Source: Selenomonadaceae bacterium
GTDB taxonomy: Bacteria; Bacillota; Negativicutes; Selenomonadales; Selenomonadaceae
Length of the DNA: 40,317 nucleotides
Reading direction: 5' to 3'
NCBI GenBank assembly: GCA_017529935.1
Contig: JAFXNB010000094.1
Coordinates: forward strand, 1 to 40,317
Every line of letters starts with the position of its first letter. Positions within the stretch are counted from its first letter, which is position 1. Positions 9,031-17,470 of this stretch are shown here, one piece after another. The notes under the pieces were generated by a model, which was given only the letters and a program-made list of their open reading frames with translations, was not told where the DNA came from and did no database searches. The translations under genes and the position numbers were made by a program.

Positions 9031-9624
9031 ATGAGAAAACTCGTTGCCGCCGTGCTGAGTCTGTTTGTAATGGCGTTCGCGACGGTGTGTTTCGCCGAAA
9101 CTTACGAGATGACTTACGAGGCGCAAAACTTTACCGAACCGCTGAAAAACGATCAAGCGTTGTCGGAAACTTTCACGACGCCTTACGGGCTGCTCAAAAT
9201 TCAGGCGCGTAAACTTTTGAATTCAAGAAGCGAAAATCGTCTCCACTTCATAGTTTGGCTTGACGACGTGAGGATTGAAGATGCGCACTTGCCAAAAGTG
9301 GATTACGGCTACACGTTCCGCGTATTCAAAAACACTTCCAACGGCGAGCTGTTCTATTCGCTTGAAAGCATCGAGCGCGCGTGTCTCTACGGTTATTCGC
9401 CCGTCAACAAGAAATTGGAAATTTACGTCGACAGCCTGAACTATGCGCACGAAAAGGACGCTTATCCCTACATCGTGGCGTTGAAGAATGGCGATTTGAT
9501 TTTGGCGTTTGAAAAGGGAAATAAATACAGACGCTACAAATTTAACTGGGACGCCAAAAAGAATTGGTTCGGATATGCTGACCTTGGGACAGGCTGGACT
9601 TCTATCATGAGGGATAAACAATAA
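9031..9624 (+). CDS. Hypothetical exported protein
   Basis: The protein has 197 residues. ATG 9031 is preceded by GGGAGGGAAG; upstream in-frame starts have no ribosome binding site. A clear Sec signal peptide (MRKLVAAVLSLFVMAFATVCFA) probably ends after residue 22, followed by ETYEMTYEA. The mature part is rich in Tyr and charged residues with a predicted beta character (HFIVWLDDVRI, YTFRVFKN, PYIVALKNGDLILAF) and no further membrane segment. Probably periplasmic. No family is recognised. It has its own promoter at 8962 and lies 18 bp before the frameshifted gene that follows, so the two may be co-transcribed. Confidence 0.8.
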   Translation: MRKLVAAVLSLFVMAFATVCFAETYEMTYEAQNFTEPLKNDQALSETFTTPYGLLKIQARKLLNSRSENRLHFIVWLDDVRIEDAHLPKVDYGYTFRVFKNTSNGELFYSLESIERACLYGYSPVNKKLEIYVDSLNYAHEKDAYPYIVALKNGDLILAFEKGNKYRRYKFNWDAKKNWFGYADLGTGWTSIMRDKQ

Positions 9625-9642
9625 AGTTTCAGGAGAATTTCC

Positions 9643-10211
9643 ATGAAGAAAAAATTTTTCCAACTAATTTTGTTCGCGCTGGTCTTAATGACGGTGAGCA
9701 CGGTATTAGCGGCAAAAAAAACGCCGGACGAACAACGCGCCGAATTGAACAATATGAGCACGCAAGTTTTGTCGCGCATGTATCAAAAATATCCGTCGGC
9801 AGAGCGGGCAATGCGAACTGTCTACGCTTCTGCACAATCAGCGCGTCCAGTGTCAAATGGGGCTTTTGGGGCGACGACCACGGGCGCGGAGTTGCCGTGA
9901 ACAATCAGACCGGTCAAAGAATTTACGTGAAGATGAAGGAAGTTAGCGTCGGCGTGAATTTCGGCGCGAAGGAATATGATTTGCTTTTCGTTATCCTCAA
10001 TAAGGAAGCGTGGGACAGATTTATTTCCGGCAATATCAAATTCGGTACGGAAGCTTCAGCGCAGGCCTATGACGGCGTGACCGGCGACACTTTTGCGGAC
10101 GCGACCATTGTTGCCAACGGCGTTTGGGTCTATCAGCTTGACAAAAAAGGTTTGGCAGTTGAATTGACGTTTAAAGGCGCGAGAATTTCTCCGTATAGAA
10201 CGCTCAATTAA
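9643..10211 (+). pseudogene. SYLF/YSC84-type exported protein, frameshifted
   Basis: The first frame (9643-9900, 85 residues) starts at ATG with AGGAG upstream and carries a signal peptide (about 24 residues ending VLAA). It continues with the usual N-terminal part of the family (YQKYPSAERAMRTVYASA). The second frame, open through 10211, encodes KWGFWGDDHGRGVAVNNQTG and then the SYLF core (VSVGVNFGAKEYD, LLFVILNKEAWDRF, IKFGTEASAQAY, KGLAVELTFKGARISPYR). The frames join by a -1 shift between about 9825 and 9860, which fits one lost base. SYLF domains bind phospholipid in other proteins. No slippery heptamer is seen, so programmed shifting is unlikely; sequencing error remains possible. The annotated GTG at 9897 is internal. 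Confidence 0.75.
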
Positions 10212-10218
10212 AAACGGC

Positions 10219-10235
10219 GAAAATTTTTTTGCTAA
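10219..10235 (+). other. A-tract/T-tract motif before GG-leader gene
   Basis: GAAAATTTTTTTGCTAA lies 65 bp before the start codon at 10300. The same string recurs at 10672-10688 and close variants occur at 22003-22022 and 25466-25481, three of the four sites in leader regions. It could be an UP element or a regulator site; no function can be assigned. Confidence 0.35.
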
Positions 10236-10299
10236 GCTGTGTAACAAAATCGAAACTCCGACGTATAAGCTATAGAAAATAATTTGGAGGCTGATAAGA

Positions 10300-10608
10300 A
10301 TGGCAAAGGAAATTTTGAAGGACGAAATCATGAGCGACGACGAACTCGACAACGTGGCGGGCGGCAACAGGATTGAAACTTTTCAGGACGGCAACGAATT
10401 GTACAAGCGCGGACTTTTGAGCGCGGAGGACGCATTGAGCTCGGCTCCCGTGCGCGACAAGCTTCACAAAATGGGCTACGCCGGCTACAAAGACAACGGC
10501 GGCATCATCAACGGCAACATCTACACCGACAAAAACGGCAACGAGATTACCCGCGAGCAATTCTGGAAGAATTTCGACGCTGAAAACGGTACCAAAATTA
10601 TCCGCTAA
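10300..10608 (+). CDS. Double-glycine-leader secreted peptide (bacteriocin/RiPP-like precursor)
   Basis: The protein has 102 residues; ATG 10300 is preceded by TTTGGAGG at 9 bp. The N-terminus (MAKEILKDEIMSDDELDNVAGG) resembles Nif11-type or class II bacteriocin leaders: acidic, with ELDNVAGG ending in the Gly-Gly that PCAT/C39 peptidase transporters cleave. Cleavage after Gly22 would release an 80-residue, hydrophilic, Gly/Asn/Asp-rich peptide without cysteine. The lack of Cys argues against a lanthipeptide or thiopeptide. No C39 transporter, modification enzyme or immunity gene lies nearby. The last 37 residues are repeated in a truncated copy just downstream. Secretion by GG cleavage is inference from the motif. 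Confidence 0.7.
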   Translation: MAKEILKDEIMSDDELDNVAGGNRIETFQDGNELYKRGLLSAEDALSSAPVRDKLHKMGYAGYKDNGGIINGNIYTDKNGNEITREQFWKNFDAENGTKIIR

Positions 10609-10623
10609 TTAAACCTCAACACT

Positions 10624-10662
10624 AAAAAAAATCCCTTCGGCAAATGTCGGAGGGATTTTTCT
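10624..10662 (+). terminator. Rho-independent terminator of GG-leader gene
   Basis: A 12-bp stem (AATCCCTTCGGC / GTCGGAGGGATT, with two G-T pairs) with loop AAAT is flanked by an A-run and a T-run, so it can work in both directions. Confidence 0.88.
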
Positions 10663-10689
10663 TTGACGACGGAAAATTTTTTTGCTAAA

Positions 10690-10803
10690 AACGGCGGGCT
10701 TATCAACAACAACATCTACACCGACAAAAACGGCAACCAAATTTCCCGCGAACAATTCTGGAAAAATTTCGACGCGGAAAACGGTACCAAAATTATCCGC
10801 TAA
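10690..10803 (+). pseudogene. Truncated tandem copy of GG-leader gene 3' end
   Basis: The frame encodes NGGLINNNIYTDKNGN and continues to FDAENGTKIIR, nearly identical to the last 37 residues of the 10300 gene. The start, leader and first half are missing. The bases before it (GAAAATTTTTTTGCTAA) match the upstream region of the intact gene. The simplest history is tandem duplication of promoter, gene and terminator, followed by a deletion from the leader into codon 66 or so. Confidence 0.85.
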
Positions 10804-10815
10804 TTAAACCTCAAA

Positions 10816-10858
10816 ACTAAAAAAAATCCCTTCGGCAAATGTCGGAGGGATTTTTCGT
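10816..10858. terminator. Bidirectional terminator between truncated copy and efflux operon
   Basis: A second copy of the 12-bp-stem hairpin at 10624. It has A-runs and T-runs on both sides and lies 12 bp beyond the stop of the minus-strand RND gene, so it probably terminates that operon as well. Confidence 0.85.
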
Positions 10859-10869
10859 TGCGGATTAAG

Positions 10870-13800
10870 TTAAGCGGCTTTATTTTTCCGTACAGATTTA
10901 TTCGAGAGCCAGAGGACGATAAAATACATGACGGGAATCAGGAACAGACCTAAAATTACGACGAAAGTCATGCCGCCGACAACCGCTGTGCCCATTGAAT
11001 TACGCGACGCCGCACCCGCGCCACTTGCCAACGCTAACGGCATGCAACCGAGGATAAACGCCAGCGAAGTCATCAAAATCGGGCGAAGTCTAAGCCCAGA
11101 AGCTTCAATTATCGCTTTAATCGGATCCATTCCCGAATCAACACGCGCTTTGGCGAATTCAACTATCAAAATCGCATTCTTCGCCGCCAAGCCGATAATC
11201 GTTAATACGCCGATTTGCATATAAACGCTGTTCATCAAGCCCGGATTTATATAGCCGAACATTGCTTCCAACATTGACAGCCCGTATTGAGTGAAAAACG
11301 CGCCGAAAATTCCCGTCGGCACCGTCAACAGTACCGCGAAAGGCACGCTCCAACTTTCATAAAGCGCGGCAAGGCACAGGAATACGAAAATAAGCGAGAG
11401 AATTAAAACTTGCCCTGTGGTACCGGAAGATTTTTTCTCTTCGCGAGTTTGTCCCGACCATTCGATGGCAAAACCAGGCGGCGCATTTTCCCTGAAGATT
11501 TCTTCCATAACTTGAATTGCTTGACCGGAAGAATAACCCTCGGCAACCCCGCCTTGTATGCTCACAGAGCGCGCGCCATTAAATCGCGTGATAACAGACG
11601 TGGAAGTCGACAACTGCGGCGTTAAAAGGCTGTCGAGCGGCACCATAGTCCCGTCGCTGTTTTTAACGTAGCTGAATTTCAAAGCTTCAGCCTCGCTGCG
11701 GAATTGCGAATCGGATTGCATGACAACTTTATAAGTTCTGCCGAATTGCACGAAGTCAGCAATTTGCGCGCCGCCGTAATTTACCTGCAGAGCCGTGAAC
11801 ACGTCGGAAAGATTTATCCCCAGCTGTTTAATCTTGTCTCGGTCGATGTCAAATTTACAAATCGGCGAATCGGTGGAAAAAGTCGTATAAACCCTTTCCA
11901 ATTCGGGACGCTGATTAGCCGCCATCAAAATTTTATTTAATACCTCGCTGATTTCTTTATCGGTGTGCCCCGTCATGTCCTGCAATTCCATGCTCCAACC
12001 GCCAACCATGCCCAAGCCCGGTAATGACGGCGGCTGAACCGCCATAAGCATTGATTCGGGGTGATTTAAATTTAAAGCGTTCACTTTGTCGATTATAGAC
12101 GTGATTGAAAGCTCATCGGTCGTGCGTTCGCCCCAATCAGTAATCTTTATAAAAAGCGTGCCGGAATTTGATTTCGTGCTGGAGGAAAGAACGTCATAGC
12201 CCGCAATGCTCAGGATATTGCTAATGCCGTCAATTTCCCGAACTTCTTGTTGGATTGAATTCATAGTTTCATATGTTCGATTAAGCGAAGTTCCTTCGGG
12301 CATCATGACTGCGGCGACAAAATATCCTTGGTCTTCGTCGGGAACTAAAGTTGACGGCAAATTTTGATACAAAACGCCGGTCAAAGCGCAAATTACCAGC
12401 AGAGAGGCAACGCCGGTTTTAGTGTGACTGATACACCAGCCAACCGCGCCGGTATATTTATTTTGCATGCGGTCAAACCAGTTATTGAAGCCGTCGAATA
12501 ATTTATTGAGGAAATTTTTCTTAGCGTTCGGGTCGTGCGGCTTGAGCAACAGCGAACAAAGCGCGGGCGTTAAAGTCAGCGCGATGAACGCCGAAATTGC
12601 CATCGACACCGCGATTGTTAAGGCGAATTGCCGATAAAGGACGCCCGTCGTGCCGCCCAAAAACGCAACTGGAATAAACACCGCCGATAACACGAACGCA
12701 ATCGCCACGACCGGTCCTTGAACTTCGTCCATGGCTTTTTCCGTCGCCTCAAGCGGTCCGAGTCCGTCCGCTTTCATGTGCTGTTCGACGTTTTCAACTA
12801 CAACTATTGCGTCGTCGACAACCAAACCGATTGCCAGCACCATTGCAAAAAGTGTCAGCGTGTTAATCGTAAAGTCAAGCAGAACGAAACTCGCGAACGT
12901 CCCGATAAGCGACACGGGGATTGCTAAGGTCGGAATCAGTGTTGCACGCCAGCTTTGCAGGAAAACAAACACGATTACGATAACCAACATCAGAGCTTCT
13001 TTGAAAGTTTGAACGACTTCGCCGATTGACTCCGTGATAAATTCTGTGTTATCGATAACGCCTTTATATTCCAAGTCGTCGGGAAATTCTTTGGAGGCTT
13101 CTTCCAAAATCCGCTTGACTTCGCTGATAGTTTCCATGGCGTTGGCGTCGTTTGTCAACTTTATGGCGAAACCTGCGGCGGGAACCCCGTTTGCTTCGGA
13201 AATTTGCGTAGTTGTCTTAGCACCGGTCTCGACGCGCCCAACATCTTTTATCCGCACGTAAGAGCCGTTGCTCGTTGTCTTCAAAATGATATTTTCAAAT
13301 TCTTCCGTCGTGGACAGGCGACCTTCGACGTTGCCGGTATATTGTTTTTTCTGATTTGTCGGAACGGGTAATTGTCCGATAGTGCCGGCGGCGGCTTGAA
13401 CGTTTTGTTCGGCGATTGCGTCCTTAACATCGCCTGTAGTAAGCCCCAACTCGGATAATTTATCGGGATTGAGCCAAATGCGCATGGAGTAAGTTGAGCC
13501 GAATTCTGAAATGTCGCCGACGCCCTTAATGCGCTTAAGATTGTCGATTAGGTGAATCTTCGCGTAGTTCATTAAAAAAGTTCGCGTAAAAGTTCCGTTG
13601 GGAGAAAGTAGCGTAAAAACATACGCCATATCGCTTGAAGATTTTTTTGTCGTGACGCCGGCATTTTGCACATCGGTCGGCAGATTTGCATTGGCCGTCG
13701 TAACATTATTTTGGACAAGCACGGTATCCATATCGGCGTTGGTTCCAAGCTCGAATTTTACGGTTAAAACATAGGAGCCGCTGTCGTCGGACGTGGAATT

Positions 13801-14034
13801 CATGTAATCCATGCCTTGCGTCCCGTTTACTTGCTCTTCAATGACCTGCGCGACTGTTTTATTGATAACGTCGGAGTTCGCGCCAACATATGTTGTGGAA
13901 ACTTCAACCGTCGGCTGAGTTATCTGCGGATATTGAGCAACCGGCAAACTTAAACCGGCTATCGTGCCGCAAATGACGATGATTAGGGCAATAACAATGG
14001 CGAAAATCGGTCGATGAATAAAAAATCGTGCCAA
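10870..14034 (-). CDS. acrB: RND multidrug efflux inner-membrane transporter (AcrB/HAE1 type)
   Basis: The protein has 1054 residues, full length for HAE1 transporters. It is a proton antiporter that forms trimers and exports drugs with a fusion protein and an outer-membrane channel. The N-terminus is typical (MARFFIHRPIFAIVIALII). Proton-relay residues are present: Asp407-Asp408 in TM4 (LVVDDAIVVVEN) and a Lys near 952 in TM10 (LAAKNAILIVEFA). Twelve membrane segments and two large periplasmic loops are evident. The start is TTG 14034 with GGGGGCG upstream that overlaps the stop region of the preceding acrA-like gene. No tolC-type gene is in the window. acrB is used as a family name; substrate range is unknown. 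Confidence 0.95.
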   Translation of the reverse strand: MARFFIHRPIFAIVIALIIVICGTIAGLSLPVAQYPQITQPTVEVSTTYVGANSDVINKTVAQVIEEQVNGTQGMDYMNSTSDDSGSYVLTVKFELGTNADMDTVLVQNNVTTANANLPTDVQNAGVTTKKSSSDMAYVFTLLSPNGTFTRTFLMNYAKIHLIDNLKRIKGVGDISEFGSTYSMRIWLNPDKLSELGLTTGDVKDAIAEQNVQAAAGTIGQLPVPTNQKKQYTGNVEGRLSTTEEFENIILKTTSNGSYVRIKDVGRVETGAKTTTQISEANGVPAAGFAIKLTNDANAMETISEVKRILEEASKEFPDDLEYKGVIDNTEFITESIGEVVQTFKEALMLVIVIVFVFLQSWRATLIPTLAIPVSLIGTFASFVLLDFTINTLTLFAMVLAIGLVVDDAIVVVENVEQHMKADGLGPLEATEKAMDEVQGPVVAIAFVLSAVFIPVAFLGGTTGVLYRQFALTIAVSMAISAFIALTLTPALCSLLLKPHDPNAKKNFLNKLFDGFNNWFDRMQNKYTGAVGWCISHTKTGVASLLVICALTGVLYQNLPSTLVPDEDQGYFVAAVMMPEGTSLNRTYETMNSIQQEVREIDGISNILSIAGYDVLSSSTKSNSGTLFIKITDWGERTTDELSITSIIDKVNALNLNHPESMLMAVQPPSLPGLGMVGGWSMELQDMTGHTDKEISEVLNKILMAANQRPELERVYTTFSTDSPICKFDIDRDKIKQLGINLSDVFTALQVNYGGAQIADFVQFGRTYKVVMQSDSQFRSEAEALKFSYVKNSDGTMVPLDSLLTPQLSTSTSVITRFNGARSVSIQGGVAEGYSSGQAIQVMEEIFRENAPPGFAIEWSGQTREEKKSSGTTGQVLILSLIFVFLCLAALYESWSVPFAVLLTVPTGIFGAFFTQYGLSMLEAMFGYINPGLMNSVYMQIGVLTIIGLAAKNAILIVEFAKARVDSGMDPIKAIIEASGLRLRPILMTSLAFILGCMPLALASGAGAASRNSMGTAVVGGMTFVVILGLFLIPVMYFIVLWLSNKSVRKNKAA

Positions 14035-14047
14035 AACTTTCGCCCCC

Positions 14048-15232
14048 TTACGATTTGTCTACAAGTTCGTCAGATTCGTTGAGGGAAAAGCCCATTTCGT
14101 CCGCCGTAACCGTTGTGACTTCAAGTTCTTGACCGGATTTGAGAGTTGTCAGCCCTTCGACAATTACAACGTCATCAGAGTTTAGACCCTTCTTGACAAT
14201 GTAATAGCTACCAACTTTTTCGCCGAGAACAATTTTTTTAGAAAGGGATTTGTTGTCCTTATCGACGACGAGCACGAAATTTTCATCAAGAAGTTGTTGG
14301 ACGGCGCGTTGAGGAACGATAAGCGCATTTTTTTCCGTCATACCCAAGACACGCACGCGGGCGAACATTCCAGGCAACAAAAGTTCGTAAGGATTCGGAA
14401 CGGCGGCTTTTAGCGTGAGCGAACTTGAATTATCCGTCATTCCCCTATCAACGGCGACGATTTCACCTTCCGCGGGATATTCTTTGCCGTTCGAGAGGAC
14501 AATTTTAATTTTGGGCGGAGGAGCTTCCATGTCTTCTTCAAAAGTGCCCGCTTCCATAGATTTTCTAAGCAAGTTCAGATATTCATTTTCGCTGACGGAA
14601 AATTGCACGTAAATGGGATTGAGCGAGCCGATTGTAACCAATTTTGTAGTTCCGGCGTTCGCATAAGTCCCGACTGCCACATCATCGACGGAAAGTTTCC
14701 CGTTTATCGGCGCATAAACAATCGTGTCGTCGAGATTTTCCTGCGCCTTTCTTAGTGCCGCCTTGTAAGATTCCACGGTTGCAAGGTCGGCTTCCACTGT
14801 CGCGCGCTGATTGCTGACGGTCTGCGCGGAAATGGCGTCGCTCTGGAGTAACATTTCGTTGCGGTACAAATTATCTTGCGCGTTCCTAAGTTCTGCCTCC
14901 GCCTTGTGAAGATTTGCTTCCGCTTCTAAAATTTCCGTCTCGTATTGCCGAGAATCAATTCGATAAAGCGCGTCGCCGGCTCGAACTGTATCGCCGCTGT
15001 TGAAATATTTTTCCATAATGCTGCCGGACAAGCGCGAATGAACTTCAACATCTTGCACGCCTTTTAATTGCCCAGGATATTCGTATTTAACCGTGACATC
15101 TTGCTTAGATAGTTTCATTGCCTTGACGGCGGCTTTTTGTGGCATCATTTCTTGTTCTTCTTCACCGCAGCCGGCAAAAATTAGGCTCACGCCGAGAATA
15201 ACTACGGACAATAGTGCTAATAGTTTTCTCAA
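14048..15232 (-). CDS. acrA: RND efflux periplasmic adaptor (AcrA-type lipoprotein)
   Basis: The protein has 394 residues and starts at TTG 15232, with AAGAAGGGGG 8 bp upstream. The signal ends in a lipobox (IFAGC), predicting an inner-membrane lipoprotein. After it come a biotinyl-lipoyl half-domain (KYEYPGQLKGVQDVEVHSRL), an alpha-helical hairpin rich in Ala/Glu/Gln (residues about 95-170), the second lipoyl half (VYAPINGKLSVDDVAVGTY), and beta-barrel and membrane-proximal domains ending VVIVEGLTTLKSGQELEV. It bridges the RND pump and an outer-membrane channel. It is the first gene of the two-gene minus-strand operon. No adjacent regulator is visible. Confidence 0.94.
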   Translation of the reverse strand: MRKLLALLSVVILGVSLIFAGCGEEEQEMMPQKAAVKAMKLSKQDVTVKYEYPGQLKGVQDVEVHSRLSGSIMEKYFNSGDTVRAGDALYRIDSRQYETEILEAEANLHKAEAELRNAQDNLYRNEMLLQSDAISAQTVSNQRATVEADLATVESYKAALRKAQENLDDTIVYAPINGKLSVDDVAVGTYANAGTTKLVTIGSLNPIYVQFSVSENEYLNLLRKSMEAGTFEEDMEAPPPKIKIVLSNGKEYPAEGEIVAVDRGMTDNSSSLTLKAAVPNPYELLLPGMFARVRVLGMTEKNALIVPQRAVQQLLDENFVLVVDKDNKSLSKKIVLGEKVGSYYIVKKGLNSDDVVIVEGLTTLKSGQELEVTTVTADEMGFSLNESDELVDKS

Positions 15233-15266
15233 GTTTTATTCCCCCTTCTTACATGAATTGCAATTT

Positions 15267-15275
15267 ATTATAGCA
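15267..15275 (-). promoter_or_regulatory. Extended -10 promoter for acrAB-type operon
   Basis: On the minus strand the sequence reads TGC-TATAAT, a perfect extended -10 element, about 34 bp before the TTG start. The -35 position is T-rich and poor. Confidence 0.5.
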
Positions 15276-15839
15276 GTAAAATCTAGAAAAAAAAAGCCTT
15301 TTGACTACACCTCCAACGCCGATATTTAATTCGGCAATTTCTAACGTTGTCTTGAAAAAAATAACATGCCGTTGCGGATTTTCCGTCTTGCGCTCCGCTT
15401 GAAAATTAACTTTATTAAAATATTATCAGCTGTTTTCGTAATAAAAGATACGCGGGTTCAGACTGCGCACGGCAAATAATTCAGCGCGGCAAGCTCGTAA
15501 AACTTTTCCGCCCTTTTTCTGTAGCGGTCGTTCGGCTTCAAAACAGAGCATTTGCGGCGAAAGAATATCCCTCGCCAAAAGCATCATCGTCGGTTTTATA
15601 AAACATTGAAAAGCATCATCGTCGGTTTTATAAAACATTGGAAACGCTTTCGCTGAAGATGATCTGCCCTTCTAAAATGGGAATTGGAGTTTCAGCACGA
15701 TAATTAAATAGCTAAACTCATGCAAAATGGCAATTCCCGAACTCAAAATCGCGAAACAAAACAATTTTTTGTCATTTATTTCGCAAAAGATAAGTGGGCG
15801 GTGAAGTTGTTTCAAAAAAAAAAAAACGGAGACAAGTTG
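15276..15839. other. Intergenic region between divergent efflux and Tad operons
   Basis: About 560 bp with no convincing gene. Short open frames on both strands lack ribosome binding sites or resemble no protein. Visible are a small inverted repeat (GCCGA/TCGGC near 15320), the exact 32-bp tandem duplication at 15578-15641, and an A-run of thirteen at 15814-15826. No tRNA fold was recognised. Confidence 0.5.
15578..15641. repeat. Exact 32-bp tandem direct duplication
   Basis: Two adjacent 32-bp units (15578-15609 and 15610-15641), each running from AAAAGCATCATCGTCGG to TATAAAACATTG, identical at every position. Only two copies and no spacers, so this is not a CRISPR. Origin by replication slippage is likely. 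Confidence 0.85.
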
Positions 15840-15868
15840 TTGACATTGAAGTTTAGAACTGGTATATT
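15840..15868 (+). promoter_or_regulatory. Strong sigma-70 promoter of the Tad locus
   Basis: A consensus -35 TTGACA (15840-15845), a 17-bp spacer and -10 TATATT (15863-15868) with TGG before the -10. It lies 55 bp before the first Tad gene start at 15923. Confidence 0.75.
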
Positions 15869-15922
15869 GCCCAAGGAAAATAATTATTGCGGCAGTGCAT
15901 ATTAGGCTTTGGGAGTGATTGG

Positions 15923-16375
15923 ATGCGCAACTCACTCAAGAAAAATTTTCGCCCCGAAAAAGGTCAAGTTGTAGTCTTCACGGTGTTGCTGTTGCCGCTA
16001 ATCCTCGGCGTGGTTGTCTTCGTCATCGAGATTGGAAATATCTACGTGCACTACTCCGATTTGCAAAACGTCGCTGACACCGCCGCGCTGACGAGAACTC
16101 CAGTTAATGCAAAAAAAGTTGCCGACGCGAACAGCGCAAATTTAAGTAGCAAAGAGGCATTCAAGATAACGACTTACACGGGAATGCGCAAGCTTCCCGA
16201 CCCTGCCGACACAAATTTTTATGTCAAACTGGAGAAAAACGTTCCGATTATTTTTATTAAGGTCTTCGGCGACACATACAAGCTTGAAGCTTATGCAGTT
16301 GTCTCGGAGGAGGGAAAGCCTGTGCGTCACACGGCAGACCTTGAAAAAGATTTTAACTGGACTCGTGTGCAGTGA
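15923..16375 (+). CDS. TadG-like pilus assembly protein, short
   Basis: The protein has 150 residues. ATG 15923 follows GGGAGTGATTGG; an earlier in-frame start at 15887 overlaps the promoter region and is less likely. The N-terminus has the TadG/TadE-like pattern: basic residues, EKGQVVVFTVLLLPLILGVVVFVIEIGN as a membrane helix, then YVHYSDLQNVADTAAL, which matches the Flp pilus assembly TadG N-terminal region. The rest is short and lacks the von Willebrand A domain of full-length TadG. It is the first gene of the Tad operon, 18 bp before cpaB. Likely a minor pseudopilin or membrane assembly factor. Confidence 0.8.
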   Translation: MRNSLKKNFRPEKGQVVVFTVLLLPLILGVVVFVIEIGNIYVHYSDLQNVADTAALTRTPVNAKKVADANSANLSSKEAFKITTYTGMRKLPDPADTNFYVKLEKNVPIIFIKVFGDTYKLEAYAVVSEEGKPVRHTADLEKDFNWTRVQ

Positions 16376-16393
16376 TGTTGGAGGAAGAGTTTC

Positions 16394-17443
16394 TTGTTCA
16401 CCAAAATCATAAGAATTTTGAACAGCGTGGTCGAGCGATTCACTCCAAGGCAGTTGCTGGCGGGTGCGGCGGCAATCGGGCTGCTGGTCGTGCTGATGGT
16501 TTACGGAACGCTCACCCACATTGAAAGTAGCATGAAGGTCGCGCAACCTAAGCCGATAAAGCTGACCAAAGCCGTGGTGGCGAAAGTCGACATTCCGCGC
16601 GGAGCGATAATCGGCAAGGACATGCTCAAAGTCAAAGAGTTCGTCGTTGATTCCCTTCCGAAGGGCACGGCGAGCGACATTGAGGAATTCATAAATCTGC
16701 CGACGAAGATGGAAATTTTCGCGGGCGACATCGTGACCACCGACAAAGTTTTTAGCGACTTTCGGGAGGCGGGCTTTATCGGAATGATTCCCGAAAACTG
16801 CCGCGCCGTGACAATTCCAATCGATAACATCACGGGTATTGCCGGCTTGCTGAAGGCGGGCGACCGCGTCGATATTATTCTTGTCTTGCCCGCTAAAGAA
16901 GGCGGCACGAAGTCTACGGTCTTCATGGAAAATGTTTTGCTCCTCAGCGTGAACAGGGACGCCGAACGGAATATGCAAACTCCCAAAGCTAAAAACGAAA
17001 CGGAGCCTTCTGCGGAGACGCCCTTAGACGTGAGCACGGCTGAAAAAAATTCCGAAGAAGATTCGACGACGGAGAATGCTACCCGAAATGCGACGAGCGC
17101 AAGGCGAACTCCCACGGGTAGCGGCGTCGGGACAGCTACTATTGCGTTGCACCCCGACGAAATTACGCGGGTGATAGCGGCGACTTCGATTGGCAGATTG
17201 TATCTGGCATTGCGCCCGCTGAAGCCGCGCGGCGACGCCATGTTTATCCGCGAGACAGATTATTATACGGCGACGGACAGCAGTGAGCCGCCCGCTCCGA
17301 AAGCACCGCCGGTTCCGGTAATCCCCAGTGGTTTGCCGCAAGCCTCGCAACTTCCCGCGCCGAATCTTCCCGTAATTCCCGGCAACGGCACTAACTCCGC
17401 GCCGAAGAATAACGCCTTTGAAATTATCCAATGGGGGAAATAA
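16394..17443 (+). CDS. cpaB: Flp pilus assembly protein CpaB/RcpC
   Basis: The protein has 349 residues. The start is TTG 16394 with GGAGG 9 bp upstream. After an N-terminal membrane anchor (LLAGAAAIGLLVVLMVYG) comes the SAF domain (AVVAKVDIPRGAIIGKDML, then GDIVTTDKV) and the RcpC-type core (ENCRAVTIPIDNITG, LLKAGDRVDIILV). Residues about 195-240 form a low-complexity Thr/Ser/Glu-rich linker, and the C-terminus is rich in Pro. CpaB/RcpC is a periplasmic protein that works with the secretin CpaC in the outer-membrane part of the Tad apparatus. It lies 28 bp before cpaC. Confidence 0.9.
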   Translation: MFTKIIRILNSVVERFTPRQLLAGAAAIGLLVVLMVYGTLTHIESSMKVAQPKPIKLTKAVVAKVDIPRGAIIGKDMLKVKEFVVDSLPKGTASDIEEFINLPTKMEIFAGDIVTTDKVFSDFREAGFIGMIPENCRAVTIPIDNITGIAGLLKAGDRVDIILVLPAKEGGTKSTVFMENVLLLSVNRDAERNMQTPKAKNETEPSAETPLDVSTAEKNSEEDSTTENATRNATSARRTPTGSGVGTATIALHPDEITRVIAATSIGRLYLALRPLKPRGDAMFIRETDYYTATDSSEPPAPKAPPVPVIPSGLPQASQLPAPNLPVIPGNGTNSAPKNNAFEIIQWGK

Positions 17444-17470
17444 TCCTTGATTTAACTTGGTGGGATTACA

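Noticed and set aside
9825..9860. Programmed -1 frameshift in the SYLF-type gene
   Set aside because: No X-XXY-YYZ slippery heptamer in the first frame and no clear downstream structure; simple mutation or error is more likely.
15426..15638. Minus-strand 70-codon open frame in the acrA-Tad intergenic region
   Set aside because: No ribosome binding site, odd composition, and its start is created by the 32-bp tandem repeat.
15578..15641. Possible CRISPR repeats
   Set aside because: Only two units, directly adjacent, with no spacer and no cas genes.
15720..15905. Plus-strand 61-codon open frame before the Tad locus
   Set aside because: It spans a long A-run and the near-consensus Tad promoter and has no ribosome binding site.
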